Assembly (NCBI GenBank): GCA_047601665.1
Contig: JASGIT010000001.1
Coordinates: 930,001 to 994,000, forward strand
Length of the DNA: 64,000 nt
Direction: 5' to 3'
From: JASGIT01 sp047601665
Lineage (GTDB): Bacteria > Pseudomonadota > Gammaproteobacteria > Burkholderiales > Burkholderiaceae_C
A program made the translations under genes and the position numbers. Below are positions 27,461-35,753 of the stretch, piece by piece. Each line of letters starts with the position of its first letter. The first letter of the stretch is position 1. The notes under the pieces are model-generated. The model was given only the letters and a program-made list of their open reading frames with translations. It was not told the DNA's origin and searched no databases.

Positions 27461-28383
27461 GGCGCCTCCGTGCGCTCGGCCACGCGCATGACGGCGCTGC
27501 GCGCGCGCGGGTTGGCGGCCACCTCGGCCTCGGACGGCTTGACGCGCGCGATCGCCTTCAGGCGCATGGCCCGCGGCGCGGCGAACGGCGCGCGGCGGTC
27601 AAATACCTCTTTGGAATGCTGGGCGATGAACTGCTTGACGATGCGGTCCTCGAGCGAATGGAAGCTGATGACCGCCAGCCGCCCGCCCGGTTTCAGCACC
27701 GCGAGGCTCGCCTCTAGCGCGGCTTGCAGCTCTTCCAGCTCAGCGTTGATGAAAATCCGAAGAGCCTGAAAGGTGCGCGTGGCGGGGTTTTGGCCCGGCT
27801 CGCGGGTCTTGACCGCGCCAGCCACGAGCTCGGCCAGCTCGGCAGTGGTTGCCACTGGCGCGCCAGCCGCTCGCCGAGCAGCAATCGCCTTTGCAATGGG
27901 GCCAGCAAACCGTTCTTCACCGTAGTCACGTATCACCTCCGCCATCTGCTGCACGTCCGCTTCTGCCAGCCACTCGGCCACGCTCTGGCCGCGCGTGGTG
28001 TCCATGCGCATGTCCAGCGGGCCGTCGAAGCGGAAGCTGAAGCCGCGCTCCGGGTTGTCGATCTGCGGCGAGCTCACGCCCAGGTCCATCAGGATGCCGT
28101 CCACGCTGGACGCGGGCAGCTCGCCCACGTCGCGAAAACCCTGGTGCCGAATCGAAAAACGCGCATCGGTGATGCGCGTGGCTTCTTGGATCGCGTCCGG
28201 GTCCTTGTCGAACGCCGTGAGCCGCGCCCCCGGCCCCAGCCGCTCCAGGATGCGGCGCGTGTGCCCGCCGCGCCCGAAGGTGGCGTCCACCCACAGGCCC
28301 CCGGGGCGCTCGGGGGCATGGGCGAGCAAGGCGTCGACCGCCTCGTCGAGCAAGACCGTGGTGTGTTGGAAGGGCGTGTCCAT
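27457..28383 (-). CDS. rsmH: 16S rRNA m4C1402 methyltransferase RsmH (MraW)
   Basis: A 308-residue SAM-dependent methyltransferase acting on the 30S P-site base C1402. The N-terminal block HTTVLLDEAVDALL leads into the SAM motif WVDATFGRGGHTRRIL. Later motifs DGILMDLGVSSPQIDNPERGFSF (shortened: DLGVSSPQIDNPERGFSF) and AVISFHSLEDRIVKQF are RsmH signatures. It shares one base with the mraZ stop codon (28383). Confidence 0.96.
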   Translation of the reverse strand: MDTPFQHTTVLLDEAVDALLAHAPERPGGLWVDATFGRGGHTRRILERLGPGARLTAFDKDPDAIQEATRITDARFSIRHQGFRDVGELPASSVDGILMDLGVSSPQIDNPERGFSFRFDGPLDMRMDTTRGQSVAEWLAEADVQQMAEVIRDYGEERFAGPIAKAIAARRAAGAPVATTAELAELVAGAVKTREPGQNPATRTFQALRIFINAELEELQAALEASLAVLKPGGRLAVISFHSLEDRIVKQFIAQHSKEVFDRRAPFAAPRAMRLKAIARVKPSEAEVAANPRARSAVMRVAERTEAP

Positions 28384-28811
28384 CAGAACGCAAAGTCCTT
28401 AAACACGTCGGGCATCGGGGCCTTCATGGCCTCGGCTTCCTTGGCCTGGTGGGTGGCCTTGTCCCACAGCTCGAAATAGGTGTCCATGCCGAGCAGCAGG
28501 GCGTCCTTGGCGATGCCGGCGGCCTCGCGCAGCTCGGGCGAGATCAGCACGCGGCCCGTGGCGTCCATGTCCACGTCCATGGCGTTGCCCAGGAAGATGC
28601 GCTTCCACCACTGGGCGGACGCGGGCAGCGCGGCGATGCGCTCGCGGAATTTTTCCCACTCGGGGCGCGGGAAGACCATCAGGCAGCCATCGGGATGTTT
28701 GGTGATGGTGAGCTGCCCCGCCGCCGTGGCCGAGAGGACGTCACGGTGCCGGGTCGGCACAGACAGCCGCCCCTTGGCATCGAGACTCAGCGATGACGCC
28801 CCTTGGAACAC
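28383..28811 (-). CDS. mraZ: MraZ, DNA-binding autorepressor of the dcw cluster
   Basis: A 142-residue protein with two AbrB-like half-domains: DAKGRLSVPTRHRDVL near the N-terminus and DMDATGRVLISPELRE in the second half. MraZ forms ring oligomers that bind tandem TGG-containing repeats upstream of its own gene. I chose the GTG start at 28811 because it gives the canonical (M)FQGASSLSLDAKGRLS N-terminus and normal length. An ATG at 28871 would add 20 low-complexity residues and reach the edge of the operator. Confidence 0.92.
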   Translation of the reverse strand: MFQGASSLSLDAKGRLSVPTRHRDVLSATAAGQLTITKHPDGCLMVFPRPEWEKFRERIAALPASAQWWKRIFLGNAMDVDMDATGRVLISPELREAAGIAKDALLLGMDTYFELWDKATHQAKEAEAMKAPMPDVFKDFAF

Positions 28812-28867
28812 GTTTGGAAACCCCAGCTTTGCAGGTGCATCCGGCGGCCCCTTGCGGGGTGCGGATG

Positions 28868-28902
28868 GCACTTTTCACCACTTCATTGCACTTTTCACCA
28901 CT
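28868..28902 (-). promoter_or_regulatory. MraZ-box tandem repeats upstream of mraZ
   Basis: On the minus strand the 15-mer AGTGGTGAAAAGTGC occurs twice (28902-28888 and 28882-28868) with an exact 20-bp period. Each unit offers TGG/TGC steps spaced about 10 bp apart. MraZ is known to bind TGGGN-type repeats at 10-bp intervals just upstream of mraZ, so this is the likely autoregulatory operator. Confidence 0.75.
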
Positions 28903-29061
28903 GTAGCAGGAAAAGCCTGTCGGGCACCCGGGTTTGCACCAGACTTTTGTAATGAAATCAACGACTTAGAGCGGTTTTTAACACTGATTTTGCATACAGG
29001 AAATATTATAAAAATCCTTTTTGAACAGGCACTTACGGGGTTTTATGCAAGCGATGGATGA
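28903..29061 (-). promoter_or_regulatory. AT-rich dcw promoter region
   Basis: This stretch is markedly AT-richer than its surroundings. On the minus strand a perfect TATAAT lies at 29010-29005, but no good TTGACA is found 16-18 bp upstream, so the exact promoter is uncertain. It leads toward mraZ across the MraZ box, and no ORF is supported here. Confidence 0.4.
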
Positions 29062-29091
29062 AAAAAGAGGCCAAAAGGCCTCTTTCTTTTT
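29062..29091. terminator. Intrinsic terminator between hslU and the dcw promoter
   Basis: AAAGAGGCC (29064-29072) pairs with GGCCTCTTT (29077-29085) around an AAAA loop, flanked by A-runs on the left and T-runs on the right. The symmetry allows termination in either direction. Its position 19 nt after the hslU stop suits hslVU transcripts. Confidence 0.85.
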
Positions 29092-29109
29092 GGATGGCGC
29101 GGCGCCGGT

Positions 29110-30411
29110 TCAGAGTATGTAGCGCGACAGGTCTTCGTCCTGGCTCAGCGCGCCCAGGCGCGCATCGACGTAGGCGGCGTCCACCACCACCGTCTGGCCC
29201 TGGAGCTTGGCGGCGTCGAAGCTCACCTCGTCGAGCAGGCGCTCCATCACCGTGGACAGGCGGCGCGCGCCGATGTTCTCGGTGCGCTCGTTCACGTCGA
29301 ACGCGATGTGCGCCAGCCGCGTGATGCCCTCGGGCGTGAAGTCGAGCGTGACGCCCTCGGTCGCCAGCAGCGCCTGGTACTGCTTGGTCAGGCTGGCGTG
29401 GGTCTGCGTGAGGATGGCCTCGAAGTCCTGCACCGAGAGCGATTCAAGCTCCACCCGGATGGGGAAGCGCCCCTGCAGCTCGGGGATCAGGTCGCTGGGC
29501 TTGGCGAGGTGGAACGCGCCGCTGGCGATGAACAGGATGTGGTCGGTCTTGACCATGCCGTACTTGGTGGACACGGTGGTGCCCTCCACCAGCGGCAGCA
29601 GGTCGCGCTGCACGCCCTGGCGCGACACGTCGGAGCCGCTGGCCTCCTGCCGCGTGGCCACCTTGTCGATCTCGTCGATGAAGACGATGCCACTGTGCTC
29701 CATGTTCTGCAGCGCGCGGGTCTTGATCTCGTCCTCGTTCACCATCTTGGCCGCGGATTCGTCGGTCAGCAGCTTCAGCGCCTCGGCGATCTTGAGCTTG
29801 CGCGTCTTGCGCTTTTCCTGGCCCAGCTGGCTGAACATGCCGCGCAGCTGCTCGGCCATTTCCTCCATGCCCTGCGGGCCCATGATTTCGAGCTGCGGGC
29901 GCGCCTCGGCCACGTCGATCTCGATCTCCTTATCGGCGAGCTGGCCTTCGCGCAGCTTCTTGCGGAACACCTGGCGCGTGGCGTTGTCGGCGGAGGATTC
30001 GCCCACCAGCACGTCGAGGATGCGGTCCTCGGCGGCGTCTTCGGCGCGGGTGCGCACCTTCTTCATCTCGGATTCTCGCGTCTGCTTGACGGCCATCTCG
30101 GCCAGGTCGCGGATGATGGAATCCACGTCCTTGCCCACGTAGCCGACCTCGGTGAACTTGGTGGCCTCGACCTTGATGAATGGCGCGTCGGCCAGCCGCG
30201 CGAGGCGGCGCGCGATCTCGGTCTTGCCCACGCCCGTGGGGCCGATCATGAGGATGTTCTTGGGCGTGATTTCCTGGCGCAGGCCGCTGTCCACCTGCTG
30301 ACGGCGCCAGCGGTTGCGCAGCGCGATGGCCACGGCGCGCTTGGCGCTGGCCTGGCCGACGATGTGGTTGTCGAGCTCGGAGACGATCTCCTGGGGGGTC
30401 ATGGAAGACAT
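29110..30411 (-). CDS. hslU: ATP-dependent protease ATPase subunit HslU
   Basis: A 433-residue AAA+ unfoldase that feeds substrates to HslV. Walker A is MIGPTGVGKTEIARRLA, Walker B IVFIDEIDKVATR, and the arginine-finger/sensor region ENIGARRLSTVMERLLDEVSF (in part: IGARRLSTVMERLL). The C-terminus ends RYIL, the hydrophobic tail that inserts into HslV. It lies 63 nt downstream of hslV, with a dispersed repeat in the gap, and ends at an intrinsic terminator. Confidence 0.97.
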   Translation of the reverse strand: MSSMTPQEIVSELDNHIVGQASAKRAVAIALRNRWRRQQVDSGLRQEITPKNILMIGPTGVGKTEIARRLARLADAPFIKVEATKFTEVGYVGKDVDSIIRDLAEMAVKQTRESEMKKVRTRAEDAAEDRILDVLVGESSADNATRQVFRKKLREGQLADKEIEIDVAEARPQLEIMGPQGMEEMAEQLRGMFSQLGQEKRKTRKLKIAEALKLLTDESAAKMVNEDEIKTRALQNMEHSGIVFIDEIDKVATRQEASGSDVSRQGVQRDLLPLVEGTTVSTKYGMVKTDHILFIASGAFHLAKPSDLIPELQGRFPIRVELESLSVQDFEAILTQTHASLTKQYQALLATEGVTLDFTPEGITRLAHIAFDVNERTENIGARRLSTVMERLLDEVSFDAAKLQGQTVVVDAAYVDARLGALSQDEDLSRYIL

Positions 30412-30426
30412 GGCGTGTTTTCAGGT

Positions 30427-30474
30427 CAAATCGGCCTCCAGCGCTTATCCAACAAGCGCTGGCAGCTATCAAAT
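30427..30474. repeat. Dispersed palindromic repeat between hslV and hslU
   Basis: A near-consensus copy: CAAATCGGCCTCCAGCGCTT, then ATCCAACAAGCGCTGG and CAGCTATCAAAT. Arms CCAGCGCTT and AAGCGCTGG are perfect. It occupies almost the whole hslV-hslU gap and ends 1 nt from the hslV stop codon, so it would form a hairpin in the hslVU mRNA. Confidence 0.9.
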
Positions 30475-31023
30475 TCAGAGTGTTTCGATGGTGTGGTGCA
30501 TGTTGGTGTAGATGCACAGCTCGCCCGCGATGGCGAGCGACTTGCGCACCACGTCCTCGGCGCTCAGTTCGGTGTTGTTCAGCAGCGCCTTGGCGGCGGA
30601 GTGCGCATACGCGCCGCCCGAGCCGATGGCGACGATGCCCTGCTCGGGCTCCAGCACGTCGCCGTTGCCGGTGATGATGAGCGAGGCGCTGGCGTCGGCC
30701 ACGGCGAGCATGGCTTCGAGCTTGCGCAGCACGCGGTCGGTGCGCCAGTCCTTGGTCAGCTCGATGGCCGCGCGGGTCAGGTGGCCCTGGTGCTTTTCGA
30801 GCTTGGCCTCGAAGCGCTCGAACAAGGTGAAGGCGTCCGCCGTGGCGCCCGCGAAGCCCGCGAGCACCTTGCCGTGGTAGAGCTTGCGCACCTTGCGCGC
30901 CGTGCCCTTGACCACGATGTTGCCCAGGGTGACCTGGCCGTCGCCGCCGATGGCGACTTGCACGGTGCCGTCCGCCAAGGGGCGGCGCACGCTGAGGATG
31001 GTGGTGCCGTGATACTGTTCCAT
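30475..31023 (-). CDS. hslV: ATP-dependent protease proteolytic subunit HslV
   Basis: A 182-residue proteasome-beta-like threonine peptidase. The catalytic Thr follows a short propeptide: MEQYHG precedes TTILSVRR. Other blocks are GGDGQVTLGN, GFAGATADAFTLFERFE and LIITGNGDVLEP. The ATG at 31023 is chosen because MEQYHGTT is the usual short leader; an in-frame ATG at 31059 would add 12 residues of no known function. Forms the HslUV protease with the next gene. Confidence 0.96.
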   Translation of the reverse strand: MEQYHGTTILSVRRPLADGTVQVAIGGDGQVTLGNIVVKGTARKVRKLYHGKVLAGFAGATADAFTLFERFEAKLEKHQGHLTRAAIELTKDWRTDRVLRKLEAMLAVADASASLIITGNGDVLEPEQGIVAIGSGGAYAHSAAKALLNNTELSAEDVVRKSLAIAGELCIYTNMHHTIETL

Positions 31024-31072
31024 AACCGGTCTAGATAGGGATGAAAAAGCGCTTTGCAAGCGCCCCAGCGCT

Positions 31073-32761
31073 TCAGTTCTTGCGTGGAATAACGGCGGCG
31101 TGCTCGTTGATGCCGATCACGTTGAACAGCACGGCCACGAGGCGGTGCAGGTTCACGAAGCGCACTTCGCGGCCCTGGGCCTGCTGCGCGGCGGCCCAGT
31201 TGAGCACGGAGCCCGCGGCGGCGAAGTCCATGCGGATGAGCCGGTCGCACGCGATGGCGAGCGGCACGCCAGGCCGCGCCAGCTCGGCCAGCGGCGCGAG
31301 CAGCGCGCTCGCGTCGCCGTCCACCTGGCCCGAGAGCGCGGGCAGCGGCATACCGTCTTCGCCCGTGCCGTCGAGCGGCGCGGGCCGCGAGGGTTCGCCG
31401 AACACCGACACCAGGAGGTCGCTGTCCGGCCCGTCGACCGCCGCCGCGCCCGCGGCGGTGCCGTCGTCCGCCACGAAGGCGCAGCGCGGCGCGGCCCAGG
31501 ACGGGGGCGAGACTTCGTAGGTCACGCAGTAGTCCAGCGCCACGAGTTCGAATTCGTCCGCCCGGCCCATGAGCCGCAGCGCGGCCATGCGCAGCTGCCA
31601 CCATTCGGAGTGGATGGTGCGGTCGCCCGAAGGCGTCCTGTCCGCCAGCAGCGCCTGCAGCGCGGCCACGCCGGTGAAGGCGATCTGCACGCCGCCCGCG
31701 TCGGCCCACTGGGTGAACAGCTGCGCCAGCGCGGCCAGCGCGGTCTCTTCGATGGCCGTGAGCCGCGCCCAGCCGAACATCCAGGGCGCGGGCGTGCGCG
31801 CCAGCGTGGACTGGAGCGCGGCCACGCCTTGCAGGGTGAGGTGCGCGGGCGCCGTCCACTGGAACTGGCGCGCGCCGGCCACGGAGGCCTGGGCTGGCGG
31901 CGGCGCCAGCAAGGCCGCGCCCAGCTGTTCGGGCAGCGAGAACCACAGGGGCGCGCTGCGGCCGAACTGCGCGGCGAAATCGATGCCGAGCTGGTCGAAG
32001 CGGTCGTGCTGGCCCGTGGCGCGGTACAGGTCGAACAGCGTCATCCAGATGTCGGTCTGGCGCTCGGGCGCGTCCGCCACGTGCTGGGCCAGCACGTCGA
32101 GCAGGGCGGCCTCGGCGCCCGCGTGGTCGCCGCTGGCGAAGCGGATGGCGGCTTCCTCCAGGTCGGGCTCGTGGACGAAGGCAGTGCTGGCGGCCTGCGC
32201 GGGCGGCGCCGCGCCGAGGATGGCGCCGGGGAACAGGGGTTCGGCCGGCGCGGACGCCGCCGGAGCCGGCGCCATGGGCACGGTGGGGGCGAAAGCCTGG
32301 CCGCCGGCCAGCGCCCCCGGGGCCGAGGCCGGGGAGGCAGAGGCCGCGGGCTGCTTGCCACGCCACCACTGCTGGGACATCTGCGCCTCGATCTCGTCGA
32401 TTTTCTTGAGGGTGTCGGCGCGGCCCGCTTCGGGCTGGTTCAGGGTGCTGGAAAAGTCGGTGGCCGGGGTGGTGTCTTCCACCGCGCCGCCGGCGGCGGG
32501 CCGGGGGCGCTGGCCCGTGAGCGCCTCGCGCTGGCGCAGTTTGCGCAGTTGATCGAACTCGCGCCGCCGGATGAAGTCGTTGCGGCGCTTGCGCTCGATC
32601 ATCTCCTTGAGCATCTGCTTGCTGTACTGGCTCTCGCGGCTGGAATCCAGGTCGTCCAGCTCCGACCACTGCACGGTGGGGTTGCGCACGAAGCGCACCA
32701 CCTTGGACAGCAAGCCACCGCCGCCTGCGCCGGAGCCGGAAGAGTCGTCGTCCTTGCTCAT
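31073..32761 (-). CDS. Large STAS/TPR-like protein of unknown function
   Basis: A 562-residue soluble protein without signal peptide. The N-terminus is Asp/Ser/Gly-rich (MSKDDDSSGSGAGGGG) and is followed by a strongly charged helix (about residues 45-80, MLKEMIERKRRNDFIRRREF) and an Ala/Pro-rich linker (about 85-190). Next come a helical TPR-like block (about 195-260, containing RQTDIWMTLFDLYRATGQHD) and regions resembling STAS domains. The last of these is FAAAGSVLNWAAAQQAQG followed by FVNLHRLVAVLFNVIGI at the C-terminus. It lies between dksA (16 nt) and hslV (49 nt). STAS folds often scaffold or bind nucleotides, but the role here is unknown. Confidence 0.75.
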   Translation of the reverse strand: MSKDDDSSGSGAGGGGLLSKVVRFVRNPTVQWSELDDLDSSRESQYSKQMLKEMIERKRRNDFIRRREFDQLRKLRQREALTGQRPRPAAGGAVEDTTPATDFSSTLNQPEAGRADTLKKIDEIEAQMSQQWWRGKQPAASASPASAPGALAGGQAFAPTVPMAPAPAASAPAEPLFPGAILGAAPPAQAASTAFVHEPDLEEAAIRFASGDHAGAEAALLDVLAQHVADAPERQTDIWMTLFDLYRATGQHDRFDQLGIDFAAQFGRSAPLWFSLPEQLGAALLAPPPAQASVAGARQFQWTAPAHLTLQGVAALQSTLARTPAPWMFGWARLTAIEETALAALAQLFTQWADAGGVQIAFTGVAALQALLADRTPSGDRTIHSEWWQLRMAALRLMGRADEFELVALDYCVTYEVSPPSWAAPRCAFVADDGTAAGAAAVDGPDSDLLVSVFGEPSRPAPLDGTGEDGMPLPALSGQVDGDASALLAPLAELARPGVPLAIACDRLIRMDFAAAGSVLNWAAAQQAQGREVRFVNLHRLVAVLFNVIGINEHAAVIPRKN

Positions 32762-32777
32762 GGCGCGGCGCGGGGGC

Positions 32778-33248
32778 TCAATCGCCGAACATTTTCTGCT
32801 TGAGCTCGCGGCGCTGCTGCGCTTCGAGCGAGAGCGTGGCCGTGGGGCGCGCGAGCAGGCGGCCCACGCCGATGGGCTCGCCGGTCTCGTCGCAGTAGCC
32901 GTAGTCGCCCGCGTCGATGCGCGCGATGGACTGCTCGATCTTTTTCAGCAGCTTGCGCTCGCGGTCGCGCGTGCGCAGCTCCAGCGCGTGCTCTTCCTCG
33001 ATGGTGGCGCGATCGGCCGGGTCGGGCACGACCACGGTGTCCTCGCGCAGGTGCTCGGTGGTCTCGCCGGCGTTGTTGTGCATGTCCTGCTTGAGCCGCA
33101 CGAGCTTGTGGCGGAAGAACGCCATCTGCTTGTCGTTCATGTACTCGCTGTCGGGCATGGCGAGCACCTCGTCGTCTGAGAGCTCCTCGGCGGGTTTGGT
33201 CTTCCAGGCGTTGGCGAGCTTGGGGTCGCGCTTGGCTGCTGTGGGCAT
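32778..33248 (-). CDS. dksA: DksA-family RNA polymerase-binding regulator lacking most zinc-finger cysteines
   Basis: A 156-residue DksA. DksA enters the RNA polymerase secondary channel and acts with ppGpp. The coiled-coil tip DPADRAT keeps the DxxDxA residues needed for activity, and the flanking EEEHALELRTRDRERKLLKKIEQSI (in part: ALELRTRDRERKLLKKI) is typical. In E. coli, four cysteines bind zinc in the globular domain; here the region reads YCDETGEPIG and ATLSLEAQQR, so only the first Cys remains. That resembles zinc-independent DksA2 types. It lies 89 nt downstream of a COG0523 metal GTPase. Confidence 0.92.
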   Translation of the reverse strand: MPTAAKRDPKLANAWKTKPAEELSDDEVLAMPDSEYMNDKQMAFFRHKLVRLKQDMHNNAGETTEHLREDTVVVPDPADRATIEEEHALELRTRDRERKLLKKIEQSIARIDAGDYGYCDETGEPIGVGRLLARPTATLSLEAQQRRELKQKMFGD

Positions 33249-33337
33249 GGTCTTGGAATCTCGCTGGGGCTGTCTTTAACGGGCCGCGATTGTAGCCACC
33301 TGGGCGCGCAACGCGCGCCACGCATGGCATATATACA

Positions 33338-34396
33338 TCAGGTCAAACACTGATCGAGCCCTTGGCGGAAGATGTCCTGTGGCAGGTCGATGCCGATGAA
33401 CACCATCTTGCTCTGGCGCGCCTCGCCCTCGGCCCACGCGGGGCCCAGGTCGCTGCCCATGAGCTGGTGCACGCCCTGGAAGATGACCTTGCGCTCGGTG
33501 CCCTGCATGTTCAGCACGCCCTTGTAGCGCAACATGCGCGGGCCGTAGATGTTGACCACCGCGCCCAGGAAATCCTCGAGCTTGGCCGGGTCGAAGGGGC
33601 GGTCGGCACGGTAGACGAAGCTCTTCACGTCGTCGTCGTGGTGATGGTGGTGCGGGTGGTCGCAGTGCTCGCCATGTTCATGATCGTGGTGGTGATGGCC
33701 GTGATCGTGGTCATGGTGGTGGTGGTCGTGCCCGTCCTCTTCCTTGAGGAAGTCGGGGTCGATGTCGAGCTTGGCGTTCAGGTTGAAGCCGCGCAGGTCG
33801 AGCACCTGGGCCAGCGGCACTTCGCCGAAGTGCACGGCCTGGATGGGCGCGCGCGGGTTCATGTGCTTGATGCGGTGGATCAGCGCGTCCTTCTCGGCCT
33901 CGCTCACGAGGTCGGTTTTGGACAGGAAGATCTGGTCGGCGAAGCCCACCTGGCGGCGCGCCTCCTGGCGGTCGTCGAGCTGCTGCTGCGCGTGCTTGGC
34001 GTCCACCAGGGTGATGATGGAATCGATGAGGTAGCTCTCGGCGATTTCCTCGTCCATGAAGAAGGTCTGCGCCACGGGGCCGGGGTCGGCCAGGCCGGTG
34101 GTCTCGATGACGACGCGCTCGAAGTCGAGCAGGCCCTTGCGCTTCTTGGCGGCCAGCAGCTGCAGCGTTTCGCGCAAATCCTCGCGGATGGTGCAGCAGA
34201 TGCAGCCGTTGCTCATCTGCACGATCTGCTCCTTGCTCTCGGTGAGGAGGATGTCGTTGTCGATGTTCTCTTCGCCGAATTCGTTTTCGATCACGGCGAT
34301 CTTCTGGCCGTGGGCCTCGCTGAGCACGCGCTTGAGCAGGGTGGTCTTGCCGGAGCCGAGGAAGCCGGTGAGGATGGTGGTGGGAATGAGGGACAT
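33338..34396 (-). CDS. COG0523 (CobW/YjiA-type) GTPase, putative zinc metallochaperone
   Basis: A 352-residue G3E GTPase. The N-terminal P-loop is ILTGFLGSGKTTLLKRVL, the metal-binding CxCC motif is NGCICCTIREDL, and the base-recognition segment is LSKTDLVSE. Residues about 217-252 are an extreme His/Asp tract of alternating HDHH-type repeats, suited to binding zinc or nickel. A CobW C-terminal domain follows (DRPFDPAKLEDFLGAVV). The start at 34396 places the P-loop close to the N-terminus as usual. The pairing with a cysteine-poor dksA recalls Zur-regulated COG0523/dksA2 loci; I did not find a convincing Zur box. Confidence 0.9.
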   Translation of the reverse strand: MSLIPTTILTGFLGSGKTTLLKRVLSEAHGQKIAVIENEFGEENIDNDILLTESKEQIVQMSNGCICCTIREDLRETLQLLAAKKRKGLLDFERVVIETTGLADPGPVAQTFFMDEEIAESYLIDSIITLVDAKHAQQQLDDRQEARRQVGFADQIFLSKTDLVSEAEKDALIHRIKHMNPRAPIQAVHFGEVPLAQVLDLRGFNLNAKLDIDPDFLKEEDGHDHHHHDHDHGHHHHDHEHGEHCDHPHHHHHDDDVKSFVYRADRPFDPAKLEDFLGAVVNIYGPRMLRYKGVLNMQGTERKVIFQGVHQLMGSDLGPAWAEGEARQSKMVFIGIDLPQDIFRQGLDQCLT

Positions 34397-34419
34397 AGTC
34401 TCGGCAGTGTAGTGAGGGC

Positions 34420-35604
<1,185 letters not shown>

Positions 35605-35753
35605 CGCCGGGCCGCCCCGGGATGCCATAGCGCCCCCTCGGGAGGCAGCGGCCGCAGCCATGGGGAGCGGGTGACGTGGGGGTCATATCCATATCTCATC
35701 GCGCTATTGTCGCGCCGCCGGAGTTTCACAATGTTGCGAAGAATGTTCCCACG

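Noticed and set aside
27838..27900. Possible repeat copy in rsmH (GGCGCGCCAGCCGCTCG region)
   Set aside because: It shares only short GC-rich words and lacks the AGCGCTT arms and the CAGCTATCAAA flank.
28812..28871. mraZ start at ATG 28871
   Set aside because: It adds 20 atypical residues; the GTG at 28811 restores the canonical N-terminus and length.
31046..31064. AAAGCGCTTTGCAAGCGC palindrome between hslV and the STAS gene
   Set aside because: It has a GCGCTT/AAGCGC stem but none of the flanking GGCCTC or CAGCTAT blocks, so it is not counted as a family member.
33640..33745. Low-complexity GTGATGGTGGTG-type tract suggesting a simple repeat or tandem array
   Set aside because: It is the codon pattern of the His/Asp-rich metal-binding segment of the COG0523 GTPase.
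35605..35661. rlmI start at ATG 35661
   Set aside because: The added MAAAAASRGG-type residues come from a GC-rich intergenic palindromic unit; ATG 35604 gives the usual length.
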